From: Boswellia sacra
Taxonomy: Eukaryota > Streptophyta > Magnoliopsida > Sapindales > Burseraceae
Direction of reading: 5' to 3'
DNA length: 64,000 nucleotides
Assembly: GCA_013180625.2 (NCBI GenBank)
Contig: SNVD02011384.1
Span: 1-64,000 of the forward strand
Notes under the pieces: generated by a model
The model's input: only the letters and a program-made list of their open reading frames with translations
What the model was told of the DNA's origin: nothing
The model's database searches: none
Position numbers and translations under genes: made by a program
In this document: positions 1 to 10,489 of the stretch, one piece after another
Numbering within the stretch: the stretch's first letter is position 1
Layout: every line of letters starts with the position of its first letter

Positions 1-214
1 CTCCTTATTCAGCCATTGTAGATTAAAGAGATCCATAATGCGTTTCAAGAGGACTTAAACTTTTTAAGCCACCACTCTAAAAACCAAGATTAGAAAATAT
101 TACCCGGGAGGAAAGAAACAACCTGAAAAATCTCAAAATAAATAACATGAAAAACTTCAAATAAACACAATAAAAAGAAAGCAAACAAAAACGAAGCAAA
201 CCAGCAAATAGAGA

Positions 215-865
215 TTACAGATTGAGTGTTAAATCCAGTTTACGCCTCTTATTGCCTTCTCCAAACCAATCAATCCGAGCTGTTGTTGGATCAGGCGAAT
301 AGACGAATTCTTGTAGTTTGTCAATTAACTCCCCTGCCGTTGAAGCTGTAACCAGCATTTGCCTCGCTGACGGTGAGATGAAGTTTTTTTTCTACAGCTT
401 GATCAAGAAAAGACAACAAACCATCAAAAAAATTATTGACATTTAACAAACCAATGGGTTTCCGATGGATGTTTAGCTGTGCCCAAGAGGTGATTTGAAA
501 TATCTTCTCTAATGTACCATAACCACCGGGCAAAGCTATAAATGCATCAGATTTAATGACCATATGTGCAATACGCTCATGCATGCTAGAGACCTGTAAC
601 TCTTCCCCGATTGTGTTGTCTACGATATCTCGTACAGCTAATGGTTTAGGGATAATGCCAAGAACTTTGCTCCCTCCTAGGGATGCAGCTGTCGCACACA
701 CCCCATTAACCCAAGACTACCCCCTCCATAAATCAAATGAATACCCCTCACAGCTAATGTCCTAACAAGATCAAGAGCTGCTGTTGTAAACTCTCCATCT
801 TTACCAAATTGCGATCCACAAAATACACATATATTTTGGAATCGTCGAATTGGTGCTTTCTCCAT
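215..865 (-). pseudogene. LOG-family (cytokinin-activating phosphoribohydrolase) intronless pseudogene
   Basis: LOG enzymes release active cytokinin by cleaving cytokinin riboside 5'-monophosphate in the cytosol. Read from ATG at 865, this copy shows the family's N-terminal CVFCGS block, YGGGSLGLMG, then GIIPKPLA, SSMHERIAHM, the signature PGGYGTLEK, and SWAQLNIHRKPIGLLNVNN, ending in a KRRKLDLTLNL-like tail with a stop at 215-217. The full length of about 216 codons lies in one block, whereas plant LOG genes normally have several introns, so this is a processed (reverse-transcribed) copy. Two one-base losses break the frame. One is near 690, just after GLMGCV. The other is near 388-395 in a run of eight T on the plus strand. 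The signature reads TLEK where most LOGs have TLEE. No poly(A) tail is obvious beyond the stop. It could not encode an intact enzyme as written. Confidence 0.85.
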
Positions 866-1010
866 TTCTAAAAGTGCTCTAATCTTGTGTAAGATACGTT
901 AGATATTATGCTTTTCAATTGCAAGACAGGTTATGGAAAGACATATGAAAATATGCAGAATGTATATATACACCCATAAAACTCTCAAATTTTGACACAT
1001 GGGGACATAC

Positions 1011-1272
1011 TTTCGGTGGGGGTTGCTCAATGCAGATTTATTGCCCTAAGATTTGAAAAAATGAGATATGCTTTCGGCGGGGTTTGACAAAACCTACACA
1101 CTTGTCTCCCACGTGAAGCATGAAAAATGGAAATATAATTTCGGTGGGGTTTGACAAAACCGCTACACTTATCTCCCACGTGAAGCATGAAAAGTAGAGA
1201 TATACTTTCGGCGAAGGTTGACAAAACCTCCACACTGGTCTCCACATGTGTGTATGACATGGGGTAGTCATA
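1011..1272. repeat. ~67-bp tandem repeat, about four units
   Basis: Units begin at TTTCGG near 1011, 1072, 1139 and 1206, giving periods of 61, 67 and 67 bp. Each contains a GGGGTTTGACAAAACC-like core and most contain CTCCCACGTGAAGCATGA. Units differ by several substitutions. Minus-strand open frames across it (1027-1344) only reflect the repeat period being close to a multiple of three with few stops. It lies between the LOG copy and the Athila remnant. Confidence 0.85.
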
Positions 1273-1480
1273 TGGTTTGTCAAAAAGAAAACTTGAAATT
1301 AAAACAAACAAAATCAACAAACAACAACAACACAAAAACAACATTGATAATCAGATCAAACGAAACAAGAAAGAAATAAAATTCGACAACAACAACACAC
1401 ATTCAAATATACAAGTAGTTCTGATTGTGGCTCACATCTTCCTCTGGTTTTACGTCCAGTAACGGCTGAAACGCCTTCTA

Positions 1481-2337
1481 TTAGTCGGGGATTTGCTTCC
1501 CATCCAGTTTTCTTATAAACTGGCAAACAGGGTCGTTTTTAGTCAGATTCCCTAGACTATAACACTGCAATTCATCACGAAATTGTGTCCATAGATTAAG
1601 CAATTCACGCTGAACAAGTCCACAAGACTGTGACTCGAGAGTTAACAAAACATTATCCAGCGACTCATTACTCAAACCATTCTTAATAAATGAAAGTTTA
1701 TCTTCTCTATTCCTGGACGCAAAACCTAATGAACGACAAGTCTGGTTACATTCCATCTAGCACATTTATAACATACTTGTAACCTTTTCGCTCTTCGCCT
1801 CTTGGCGTAGTAGCTCTTTCCTAGACCAGGCATGTATTTTGCGGGATTAATGTCCGGCTCACCGGACAATCTCACGTAGTAGCTTTTTCCTAGACCAGGC
1901 ATGTATTTTGCGAGATTAATGTCCGGCTCACCGGACAATCTCACTTAGGCTTCGATAAGCCATCGGATATCAGCAGGCACATTTAGGAGCATCAATGCCC
2001 AAAGTCTAGTCATCAGTACTTTATAAATTTTAAACACAGCATTTTGAGGAAGTGAAGGGAAATATTTACGAAGGTTCGATAGAAAGATATCAGCATCCAT
2101 TGAAGAGAAGAAAAAGAGAGATATTACCGATAATGCGATTGAGTTTGTTCTTCTCCCAGATATGCACGTTTCAAACCTTCGAACAATGGCTTCAACTCCC
2201 GTTTGAATGTTTCCACAAGCTGCTGCACAAATGAGCTCAAAGCACAGAGTAATCAATTTAAACAAATGAAAGGAAAAGAAAAGAGCAAAAACGAAACTAA
2301 AGACACATAAAAGAGATAACAACACAATAGCAAACAA
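1481..2337 (-). other. Unrecognised minus-strand open stretches in the 3' part of the Athila remnant
   Basis: Two open stretches, 1945-2337 (130 codons) and 1481-1756 (91 codons), are joined by the open 69-bp repeat at 1806-1943. The first starts with a strongly hydrophobic segment rich in L, F and V. The second contains a polar stretch with ELLNLWTQFRDELQCY. I do not recognise a family. Athila-type elements often carry an env-like reading frame downstream of pol, and the position would fit, but the sequence does not prove it. A captured host fragment is the alternative. A-rich simple-composition DNA (1300-1400, 2260-2395) flanks it, similar to the DNA left of the LOG copy (120-210). Confidence 0.3.
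1806..1943 (-). repeat. Two perfect-phase 69-bp tandem units
   Basis: Two nearly identical copies (1806-1874 and 1875-1943), each starting CGTAGTAGCT and ending with CCGGACAATCTCA. The unit is 23 codons long and open on the minus strand, giving a repeated RLSGEPDIN..KYMPGLGKSYY peptide. Only about three bases differ between the units, so the duplication is recent. Confidence 0.85.
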
Positions 2338-2542
2338 AAGTCAAAAACAAGTAAAAATATAAAAACAAATGAGACAGATGGCAAAGAGAGATAAAACCTG
2401 ATCAATTTGATGGCCTACGAAAGGAATCTCCTCGAGACACAAAATCGATCATTATTACCTCATTTTATTTTTCTTTTCTTCTTTTTTTTTTATTTTTCAA
2501 AAACATTGGGTTGCCTCCCCATAAGCGCTTGGTTTAACGTCC

Positions 2543-4410
2543 TCAGCCCGACGTTGGTTCCATCATGGGAGGATCCAATTTCTGTTGTGCTTCTCTAATG
2601 GGCTTGGATCCCTCTTCTAACAAGATACGGTCAATGCATATGGATGGGCCTTGGATTTCAACAATTGTCCACTCAATAGCTATTTTTGTGATCTGTAAGT
2701 ATTCGGACGAGTTTATCTTCTTGTATTCGTGCAAGGCCCATTTCCATTGTAACTCGCAAAGTATCATTCTCACCCAAGAATCCATAATTCAAATGATCTG
2801 GAAGTGACTTAAGCTCCAAGGTATTGGCTTTCATCACAGAAGGAAGAAGTTTCTCATTAGATAAAGGCAATTCAATGTACGAAACATCATACCTATTTAT
2901 AGCTCTCATCCAAGCTTGTCACAGCTTCCTCCACTTCTTTAGACACTTGTATCAGCTTTCTTGGTTCTTTGAAACTTTCTATCCTTATGTGTTCACTAAT
3001 AGCAACATCCACTCCATTCTTGCGAGTTAACTCAAAACATTGTTGTGGCCAATAATCAATAACGTCAACTGCAAAAACAGAATGTAAGTCATTAGAGTAC
3101 CTCATTTCCTCAAAAATATTAAAACACATCACCTTGCCATCAAACTCTATGGTCAGAGTGCCATCATGAACATCAATCTTGGTTCTAGCAGTTTTCAAGA
3201 ATGGTCTCCCTAAAAGAATCGGTGTTGGATTAGGGGATGTCTCATCCTCTATTTCAAGGACATAGAAGTTAGCACACAAGCACATCTTCCACAACTCTTT
3301 TGGGATATGCATTAAAATGATGAGCAAGTTGAATGGTAATACCAGTTTTCGCAAAAGGTCCAAGATTTAAGGAAGCATAAATAGAATATGGCATGACATT
3401 AATAGATGCTTCTAAATCTAACATAGCTCTTTCAAACTTGGTTTTACCAATGGTGCATGGAATGGTGATCGTACCTGGATTATTGCATTTCGGAGGAATT
3501 TTTCTTTGTAGTACAGCTGAAACATTTTCCCCCACACTTACTTTCTCATTCCCTTTTAACTTTCTCTTGCTGGTGCATAACTCCTTGAGACATTTGTATA
3601 ACAAGGTACTTGCTCGGTAGCATCCAGAAGTGGTACATTTACCTCGATTTTGCAAAAAGTTTCTACAGGATTTTCTGTTCTGTTCCTCTTCGATTTTGCA
3701 AATCTACTAGGAAAAAGTAGAGGAGTAACATATGAAGGAAATGGGAGTTATAGGATTTACCTGAGAAGTCAGTGTTTTGTTCATGGTGGAAGTGGTGTCA
3801 TCTCCTTCATCAGTTTGTGATTTCTTGGTAGGACATCTAATTGCTCTCATTTTGCAAAGTTATCGCACAAGAATTCTCTCTTGGATTGATCACCGTTTGA
3901 CAAGATAATTCTTCTGAGCCTTGGCCCTCGAATTTGCTCATGCTAGTGGCCAATTGTCCCATTTGATTTGCCAGGTTTTGGATACTTGCCCCAGTTTCCT
4001 GCTGGAATTGCATTGTGTTAGTGGCAAGTGCATTAACAATATCTGGAGAGACATACCTGAGTTTTGTGAAGCTGGTTGCGGTGCTGGATGTGGCATTGTG
4101 GTGGTTGCATTTGAAATGGTTGCTGCACTCTAGGTTGATTGAAACCTTGTTGCCGATTTGGTATCACATTTGGAGTGATTGGTTGATGATTCCAGTAACT
4201 GAAATTATGTTGATCTTCCCATCCAGCATTGTAAGTGCTAGAGAAAGGATCATACCATTGCCTCGTTTGTCCTGGAAATCCACCCATGGCATTGGCTTGT
4301 TCCATATATTCTTCTTGTAAAGTTGGATACATGTCGATTGGATGCTCCATCGTAGAATATATCCCACATTCATAAGATTTTTGCATATCTCCTACAGCCA
4401 TGTTTTCCAC
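2543..4410 (-). pseudogene. Athila-lineage Gypsy gag-protease-RT start, decayed
   Basis: Reading leftwards from the PBS, 4410-4033 carries a gag C-terminal segment with NAMGGFPGQTRQWYDPFS, typical of Athila-type elements. From 3655 to 2893 comes a retropepsin-like region: PPKCNNPGTITIPCTIG, then DLEASINVMPYSIY where an active-site D-L/S-G-A-S would be expected (G is E here), then ILLGRPFLKTARTKIDV. At 2785-2560 a frame shows RILLEEGSKPIREAQ, the usual entry to reverse transcriptase. It then breaks at about 2560 into DNA containing the TTGCCTCCCCATAAGCGCTT motif found elsewhere in these elements. The rest of pol is missing, pointing to a large internal deletion. Several frame changes occur between the blocks. 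Gag and protease identity is well supported. The exact boundaries are not. Confidence 0.75.
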
Positions 4411-4613
4411 AAGAGAGGTTAGCTAAGAAAGTTGTTGTTCAATATTCGGAGTGCTTACCTCATTTACTCTCCATGGTACTTGTGGCTCAAATCCGCTACT
4501 GAATTGATAGAAGTTTACTGCCATGTTGTCTAAACACAAACAATCAGAAAAGAAAAACAAAGAAAATATGAATCAACAATGAAAACAAAATAACAAATCG
4601 ATTAGAAAATCAA

Positions 4614-4631
4614 TCCCCGGCAACGGCGCCA
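4614..4631 (-). promoter_or_regulatory. Primer-binding site complementary to tRNA-Asp
   Basis: The plus strand matches the 3' end of plant tRNA-Asp including the terminal CCA (TCCCCGGCAACGGCGCCA), so the minus strand is an 18-nt tRNA-Asp primer-binding site. It sits six bases inside the LTR edge at 4638. This fixes the element as minus-strand and fits Athila-type elements, which commonly use tRNA-Asp. Confidence 0.92.
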
Positions 4632-4637
4632 AAAACT

Positions 4638-6048
4638 TGATGCGTTCGAAACTAGCAAGTATACTAGTCGCACAAGTAATAAAGTGATAAGTAAGATATC
4701 GTTCCCACGAGGATTGATTCTAATTGAATTTGTTATTTCCAGCAACAATAAACTAAACAGGGGGGATTTTTGTTGAATGCTTTACTAAATGAAATAAGAA
4801 TGCAAGTAAAGAATAACAAAACAGAAAGTAAATTTGAATGAAAAATCAATGGGAGAAAGCTGGTTAAGGGATCATTCTCTACCACAAGATATGGATTTGC
4901 GAATTAATCGTAGAATTGTCATCCAATTACAGCATTGAAGTTATCAACCGTAGATAACAACAAGCTCTGTTATCCCAATCTTTCCTTACTTTGTTGTTAA
5001 ATAAAACAGGCTCTTTATTTAATCTCTATCCATTAAACAACCTAGAACAAGCTCTCTAAATTTAATTCAATGGATGCATTATGAAAAGAAAGACAGGTTG
5101 ATCTAAGCAATAAACACACAAGCTCGGATTATTTAACTTAGGTTGTATTCTCCAATTGCAATCTCTGATCACAATTTTGCTACTAATAATTAGAAATTCA
5201 AGACAATTACGGATCAAGATTTCTAGTCTAGCAATAGACAATATCCAGATTATATTTAGGTGGCCACCCAAATACAATCCAGCAAGCAATCATAAGCATT
5301 AAACATGGGAAAATATAAGCAACTTCAATTAGAGAATTGGATAACAATTCCTTGCACAATCAATTCACAAAAACATATCAAGGGCTTTGAAATCACCCTC
5401 AACCAATTCAGATTTAGTTACACATATTCAAGAATGTGGTAAATACAATACAACATGGAGACATTCCAGAAAATGAAAGGGAAGGGAAAAACTTAGCAAA
5501 TTTGATGTAATTCTCTTTGGATTGTAGTTCTTCCTCTTTCCAAGCTTCCTTTCTCCTTCAAGAACTCCAAGAGATGAAAGAATTCCAGAGCTGCAGCCTC
5601 CACCACGTTCTCCCCTCTTCAAGTTATGAAATAAAACCCTAAAATGTGTTTAAATACTCTGCTACAGTAACGTGCTACAGTGTCCCGTATTATACATGCT
5701 ACAGTGATGTGTGGAATTACATTTCTACACTTCTCACACTGTTTTGATTACAACTTTCGGTACACTGAATGGATTCATAAACCGTAAATTTCTCCAAAAA
5801 GTAGACTTCGAGAGCTTTTCAACGGTATATGATATGTCATCGGGTTCATTGTATATCAATACAATTAAATCCGAGAAGATGGTTGACTAGCAGAGGTGAA
5901 AATGAAGGGTTTTACTCCATTTTTGTGCAAGTTGCTCCAAAACTCCTACAAACATCAAAACCACACAAAAACATAAAAATACCAAGGAATATAGCAAAGA
6001 AACATGGACGAATTGATATGAAAATGATATATAAATAGACACTTATCA
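4638..6048 (-). mobile_element. Athila-type LTR, copy 1 (5' LTR)
   Basis: The LTR is 1411 bp. On the plus strand it runs from TGATGCGTTCGAAACTAGC to ATAGACACTTATCA, so the minus strand begins TGATAAGTGT and ends CGCATCA, obeying the TG..CA rule. A PBS follows immediately inside, making this the 5' LTR. Two relatives with the same orientation lie at 32814-34227 and from 62927. The 3' LTR is not in the window. Minus-strand open frames at 5062-5289 and 5428-5622 are LTR sequence and not genes. Confidence 0.9.
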
Positions 6049-7128
6049 CAGATAGTCTTGAGAGTTTTTCAAGGGTATAGTTTTGCATATAATTATGCTG
6101 TTTACTAAATATTCCATGCCATGCATCAGTTATCAAGCCCCCTTTTGACAAGGAGAGGAATAATTAAGAAAGTTGAAAAAGACGTGCTTTTTAGGATTTT
6201 GAATTGCATACTTTACTGGCTTTCCTTTCTCTCTTTGCAAAAGGGTTATTCTTTTGCATCTTTCTCTGCAGTGACTTTGGTTTAGATAATTTTGATTAAT
6301 ACAAGCACCTTTTCTTAATACTTCTTGAAATTTTAGATTTATATTCCTCTTTATATGTGAGTCGGTGTGATGAGGTAAAATGTTTCCTGAAACTGTCAAC
6401 TTTTTTAGTTGAGTTAGAGATATACTTTGTGGTTCCTTTAGTTCAAAGTCTTGAATCTTAACTGTAATTTGTACACTAAAGAAGCTTTCTGATGTAGGAC
6501 AAGTTAGGATATTTTTATTTGATTTTTAGGGATTATCCTTCCTATTATAAGGAATTCTAATTGGGATTGTTTTCCTATTTTTCAAAATGTTGGTTGGTAT
6601 GTGCAAGTTTTAAAATAATGTTCATTTTGACTACAGAGGTTTAAATCATTTTGTGCAAAATAATGCGAAGAAAGAGTCAGGTTATGATAGTTCCAGCTTC
6701 TTGTTGATGCGAAACTAAGCCTTTTCCCTCTCAGTTCAGTTAAAATCTAGCGCTATAACGAACATATATATCTCTCTTCGGGAGAGTGCTCTAATAAGCT
6801 TGTTTCCCAATTAAGTTTTCAACTTTACTGGCTTTCTTGATCATTTCAATAACTAGTTCTATTTATTTAAACATTTTTTGTTTTTAATCTTTATACTGCT
6901 TTTGTTGCAAAAAGATTCTGAGCCACTTGTTTTCTATTAGAGTTTGATTTGTGTTGTATCTTTGCTTCATAAGTACACTTGTTTTGGTCAAGTGGTAACT
7001 TAGAACAAATTATAAATAAAATATTTTTTAGAGGGCTTCCATCTTGTTCCGAACTTGTCAACTAAATATAGACACTATTTCTTTACCTTGCTTTTACTAA
7101 TGATGTAAATCTAAATGTTATGCTGCAG
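6049..7128. other. No gene recognised; intron-like AT-rich DNA
   Basis: No conserved coding block is visible. Composition is T-rich on the plus strand and resembles intron sequence upstream of the KEG-like exon, which starts after a TGCTGCAG acceptor at 7128. The first ~45 bases (6053-6095) loosely resemble an internal part of the LTR at 5803-5840, so the LTR may have landed in an older relative. The left end of the CACTA element is not identifiable here. Confidence 0.5.
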
Positions 7129-7245
7129 ACCATTGCATTTGTGTGTAGCAACATGGAATGTGGCAGTTGTTAAAAGGTGGGTTGACGTTGCATCTCCAAT
7201 AGAAATTGCTAATGCAATTGACATTCCCATCCCTGTTCTGAAGCA
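7129..7245 (+). pseudogene. KEG-like (RING/ankyrin E3 ligase) exon fragment
   Basis: After a 3' splice acceptor (CTGCAG) the plus strand reads PLHLCVATWNVAVVKRW and then VDVASPIEIANAIDIP. I recognise this as the start of the ankyrin region of plant KEEP ON GOING (KEG), a RING, kinase and ankyrin E3 ubiquitin ligase of endomembranes involved in ABA signalling. About 37 codons are present. The expected continuation (SPVGTALCMAA-type) is lost after IPIPV, where the sequence passes directly into a UDP-sugar pyrophosphorylase exon. No kinase, RING or HERC2-like part is nearby. This is a captured fragment and not a gene. Confidence 0.7.
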
Positions 7246-7249
7246 GATG

Positions 7250-7747
7250 ATATCATGACATCATGACATCTAATGATACACATTCAAGCACGGTAGAGCT
7301 TTTAGAATCGAATTCTTATTTTGGAATGAAACCTACACAAGCAAAACTTCTGAAGCAGGTACATGATTTGTTCTTGATGCATTACCTTGTATATAAATTG
7401 AATGTGTGCATTAAATGTTCATTGTTGTTATAAAACTGCTATATTAAAATGTTGAGTTACTATTTCTTACAGGAAAAAGCTGCATGCTTAGATGATAATG
7501 ATGTCAGGCTTGCTGTGGATCCTAAAAACAAGCACAGAATTCAGGTAGCTACTCTGTATATTGTTTATTATGTCTGCAATGTTATCTTCATGTTTGTTGC
7601 GATTAGTCTTAGGTTTTTGTGATCTCCCTGCCCTTATATATTTTGTTCATATTTGCTTTTAACACTTTTTCTTGTTTTTTAGACAAAACCTCATGGCCAT
7701 GGTGATGTGCATTCGCTTCTTTATTATAGTGGTGTTTTGAAGACATG
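7250..7747 (+). pseudogene. UDP-sugar pyrophosphorylase fragment, three exons with introns
   Basis: The full enzyme makes UDP-sugars from sugar-1-phosphates and UTP. Three consecutive exons are readable. The first is about 7250-7358 ([20 protein letters not shown], then [11 protein letters not shown], donor GTACAT). The second is 7473-7544 (24 codons, [20 protein letters not shown], donor GTAGCT). The third is 7683-7747 ([19 protein letters not shown], donor GTATGT). Splice sites are intact and the frame is open, so introns were copied and this was a DNA-level capture. The N-terminal nucleotide-binding part and everything C-terminal are absent, so no enzyme can be made. An eight-base CATGACAT duplication lies at the left junction. 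Confidence 0.85.
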
Positions 7748-8798
7748 GTATGTCTACAATGCTTACTTTATTTCTTGAATTTGTTATTATGCTTTTACTT
7801 AATAATTTTAAATTACCTGTCTCTAACTACTGTTTATGTATTGCCATGGGATCTTAATTATATGTTCTTGTGTGTCTTCTTTTGTGCTTCCTATTCTGAG
7901 TGGGTGGTGAATACACTTAGAATCATCTGGCCTCTAATCTGTTTCAAGCTACTGCATAAAAGTAGAATATAGAGCACATTATGTATGATATAGGAAAGAG
8001 GGCAAATTTACACGTAAAGCCATATATTTCTAACTTCACTTCCTTCTGGCATTTGAAAGACTAATCCATTTTATTACTATCAGATGATAGCAAGTTGAGT
8101 CACTTTATTGGTCTTTGTATGTCATACACCTACTCAAATGTGGGAGGAAGGATATTCTTAAAGCATGCAATTAGACCCCAGCAAATCTGAATTTCATGTA
8201 ACTGTTAGGCAGTTCATAATTGGGTTTATGGGACCATTATTAAATTTTAACTATTAGAACCTTTTGGCATTCCACAATTTGATATTCTGCATTCTTACCA
8301 CGAATATGGTTAAGGATGAGGAGAACAGATCTGCAGAGATTCACAGCATGAAACAAAGTAATGTAGCATCATCCTGGTCCCAACAACATAAAATGAATGG
8401 TTTAGGAACCTATTAGATTACAATTTTTACTAAACTCCTCCATTACCTTTCTCATTTGGGATTCTAGCTAAACACTTGACTGAACAATCTCTCTCTTCAT
8501 GTGTGAGCCTCTAGAATGCCATCTTCTATCAGTGTACTACACAAGAGTTGTACTCATTGTTTCGCTGAATCATTGGTTGACCACTTCTTGTGAAAATAAT
8601 ATTTGATAGTCATGCAACAAACCCAAGCAATGAGATGACTTGTTACATGTTTTAACCCAACCTTAAACCCCAAAAATAAACCAGTAGTGGGTCTCAGACT
8701 TGTTACATGTTTTCAATGTAGGTTATTAAGTTTTATGTTGAATGAAATTTTAGACTTTCAACAACGGTTTTATGAAGTTTTCTTATCATATTATACAG
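7748..8798 (+). other. No gene recognised; junction between USP and CBBY fragments
   Basis: AT-rich DNA with no conserved coding block. Its left part should be the next USP intron and its right part the CBBY intron, but the junction cannot be placed by eye. An open frame at 7745-7972 merely runs on from the USP exon into intron and is not a gene. Confidence 0.5.
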
Positions 8799-10293
8799 GC
8801 TGATTGATCAGGCTTTGGAAAAAGAAGTTAATGTAGCTGTGTGCAGCACCTCCAATGAGAAGGCGGTATGCATAATCAGGTTCTACAACTGTAGTTGCTT
8901 GTGTAATTAGTTAACTATGACTGCAGATGATTTGTTGGTAGCTATCAAAATTGTGTGAATCTGATAGATCAGAGTTTCAGTGTTTCAAGAAAGCCAACTA
9001 TTAGATGACATAGTTTTAATGGCATTCTTGAAAAAATAATTAACAAGTAATTAAGGATTGTGATATAGTACTGAGCACATTGCTATCTATCACTCAGATT
9101 TGTATATTTAAAAATCCAAAATTAAGATCAAGAGTTCATTCTGTGTGGTTAGGTTAGGTTATTGGTGAATTTTGGATCCTCCTCACTCACATGACTCTGC
9201 ACTAATTTCAGGTTTCTGTAATAGTTTCATTCTTGCTGGGACCAGAGCGGGCTGCAAATGTCAAGATATTTGCTGGAGATGTGGTTCCTCGCAAAAAGCC
9301 TGATCCAGTAAACACTTCACCTCTCTGTGTTAATTTGTGTCGTAAGGCAATGTCTGTCAAATATATGGCCATACAAAGATTTGATTTTGCTTTTCACTCC
9401 GTAGGAAATTTGCATGTCTTAGACATAAAAATCCAATCCTTGTTTTCTAGTCATCCAACTGGGGAAATGAGACAGAGTTTTTCCTAATAACTTCATATAT
9501 GAGATATTTGCTTAATTTCAGTGTGGTTTTGGAGCACCCCTCACTCTCAAATTTGATGATATGTGGTTAACCACTGACTTTTTCTATTCTTCCTGACAGG
9601 CCATTTATATATTAGCAGCCAACACTCTGGGCATTGATCCTTCAAGGTACTGCATGATGAAAAAGAGCAACTAATCACTTATGCTATGATTATCAATTGT
9701 TTAAAGCTTTTCGTGGATAATATTTTCCCAATCAAGTTGAAAGATCAACATATATATGCATTATTCACCACAGGTATGAATTCATTAGCTAAAGTCAACT
9801 TAATAAGGCAAGCAACTGTAGTCGGTGTTTATGCATTAGCTCATACAAATGATTATATATCAGTGTAATCGTGCCTCTGATATACACTTAAACGTTTTGT
9901 ATCATTGATATTCTATGCTCTTATAAAATGTTTGTCATTCTGTGAAAATCCCCTTTTTGTTTTTGTTCAGCTGTGTTATGGTTGAGGACAGTGCCATAGG
10001 ACTAGCAGCTACTAAAGCTGCTGGAATGAAGTGTATAGTAACAAAGAGCGGGTAACGTGTTTGTTCGCTTTCTCTGTACTTAAAAGGAATTTCTTGTAAT
10101 TAGTTACTCTTATTGGAGGTATGCTGGATACTTTTAATGTCACACCCCAATGCTTCATCTGATGAATTGGAGAATCTCTGATTGCAACTACACAGCAAAT
10201 GAGGATTTCTTGAATGAAGATGCAGTTTTTGACTGCACTGGAGATCCTCCAGAAGAGAGGTTTGACTTGGCTTTTTGTGGAAGCCTTCTTTAG
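8799..10293 (+). pseudogene. CBBY-like HAD phosphatase, 3' half (five exons)
   Basis: CBBY is a plastid HAD-family phosphatase that removes xylulose-1,5-bisphosphate, a Rubisco inhibitor. Five exons are readable: 8799-8865 (LIDQALEKEVNVAVCSTSNE), 9212-9307 (SVIVSFLLGPERAANVKIF, then GDVVPRKKPDP), 9600-9646 (AIYILAANTLGIDPS), 9971-10051 (CVMVEDSAIGLAATKAAGMK) and about 10173-10293 (YTANEDFLNEDAVFDCTGD to FCGSLL, stop at 10291). HAD motifs II, III (K-K-P-D-P) and IV (E-D-S) are present. The N-terminal motif I (DxDG) and cap are missing, so a product would be catalytically dead. At the last intron the expected acceptor before CTACACAG reads AA and not AG. A nearby AG at 10171-10172 would keep the frame with five extra codons. 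Confidence 0.88.
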
Positions 10294-10489
10294 AAGCAGT
10301 ATGTTAGTTAGCCTAGCCTTGTAATTATTTGTAAAATTGCATCAATTTCTTGGAATTTGTCTTCTTCTTCTTAACTAATGTATGCCCAAATTAGTCTATT
10401 TCCTTGACACTGCTTTGGGCCGGTCTAAACTCAAGCAAGTGTAGATATATATTTTTATTGAAACGCTGAATAGCTATGTATGGCCATGG
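10294..10489 (+). other. CBBY 3' UTR-like segment
   Basis: It follows the CBBY stop codon and precedes the subterminal repeats. Composition resembles a plant 3' UTR and downstream region, with no coding signal. It was probably carried along with the captured CBBY fragment. Confidence 0.45.

Noticed and set aside
215..865. LOG as a working gene
   Set aside because: Two frameshifts and no introns. A sequencing error in the eight-T run could explain one of them but not both.
1027..1344. Minus-strand frames with repeated Phe/Cys segments
   Set aside because: They translate the ~67-bp tandem repeat and a T-rich flank. Two overlapping frames look equally good, so neither is coding.
4614..4631. 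Possible tRNA-Asp gene
   Set aside because: Only the 3' 18 nt match, placed six bases from an LTR edge. It is a primer-binding site and no cloverleaf precedes it.
7745..7972. 75-codon frame after the USP exon
   Set aside because: Intron read-through with a T-rich hydrophobic composition. The exon ends at a clear GTATGT donor.
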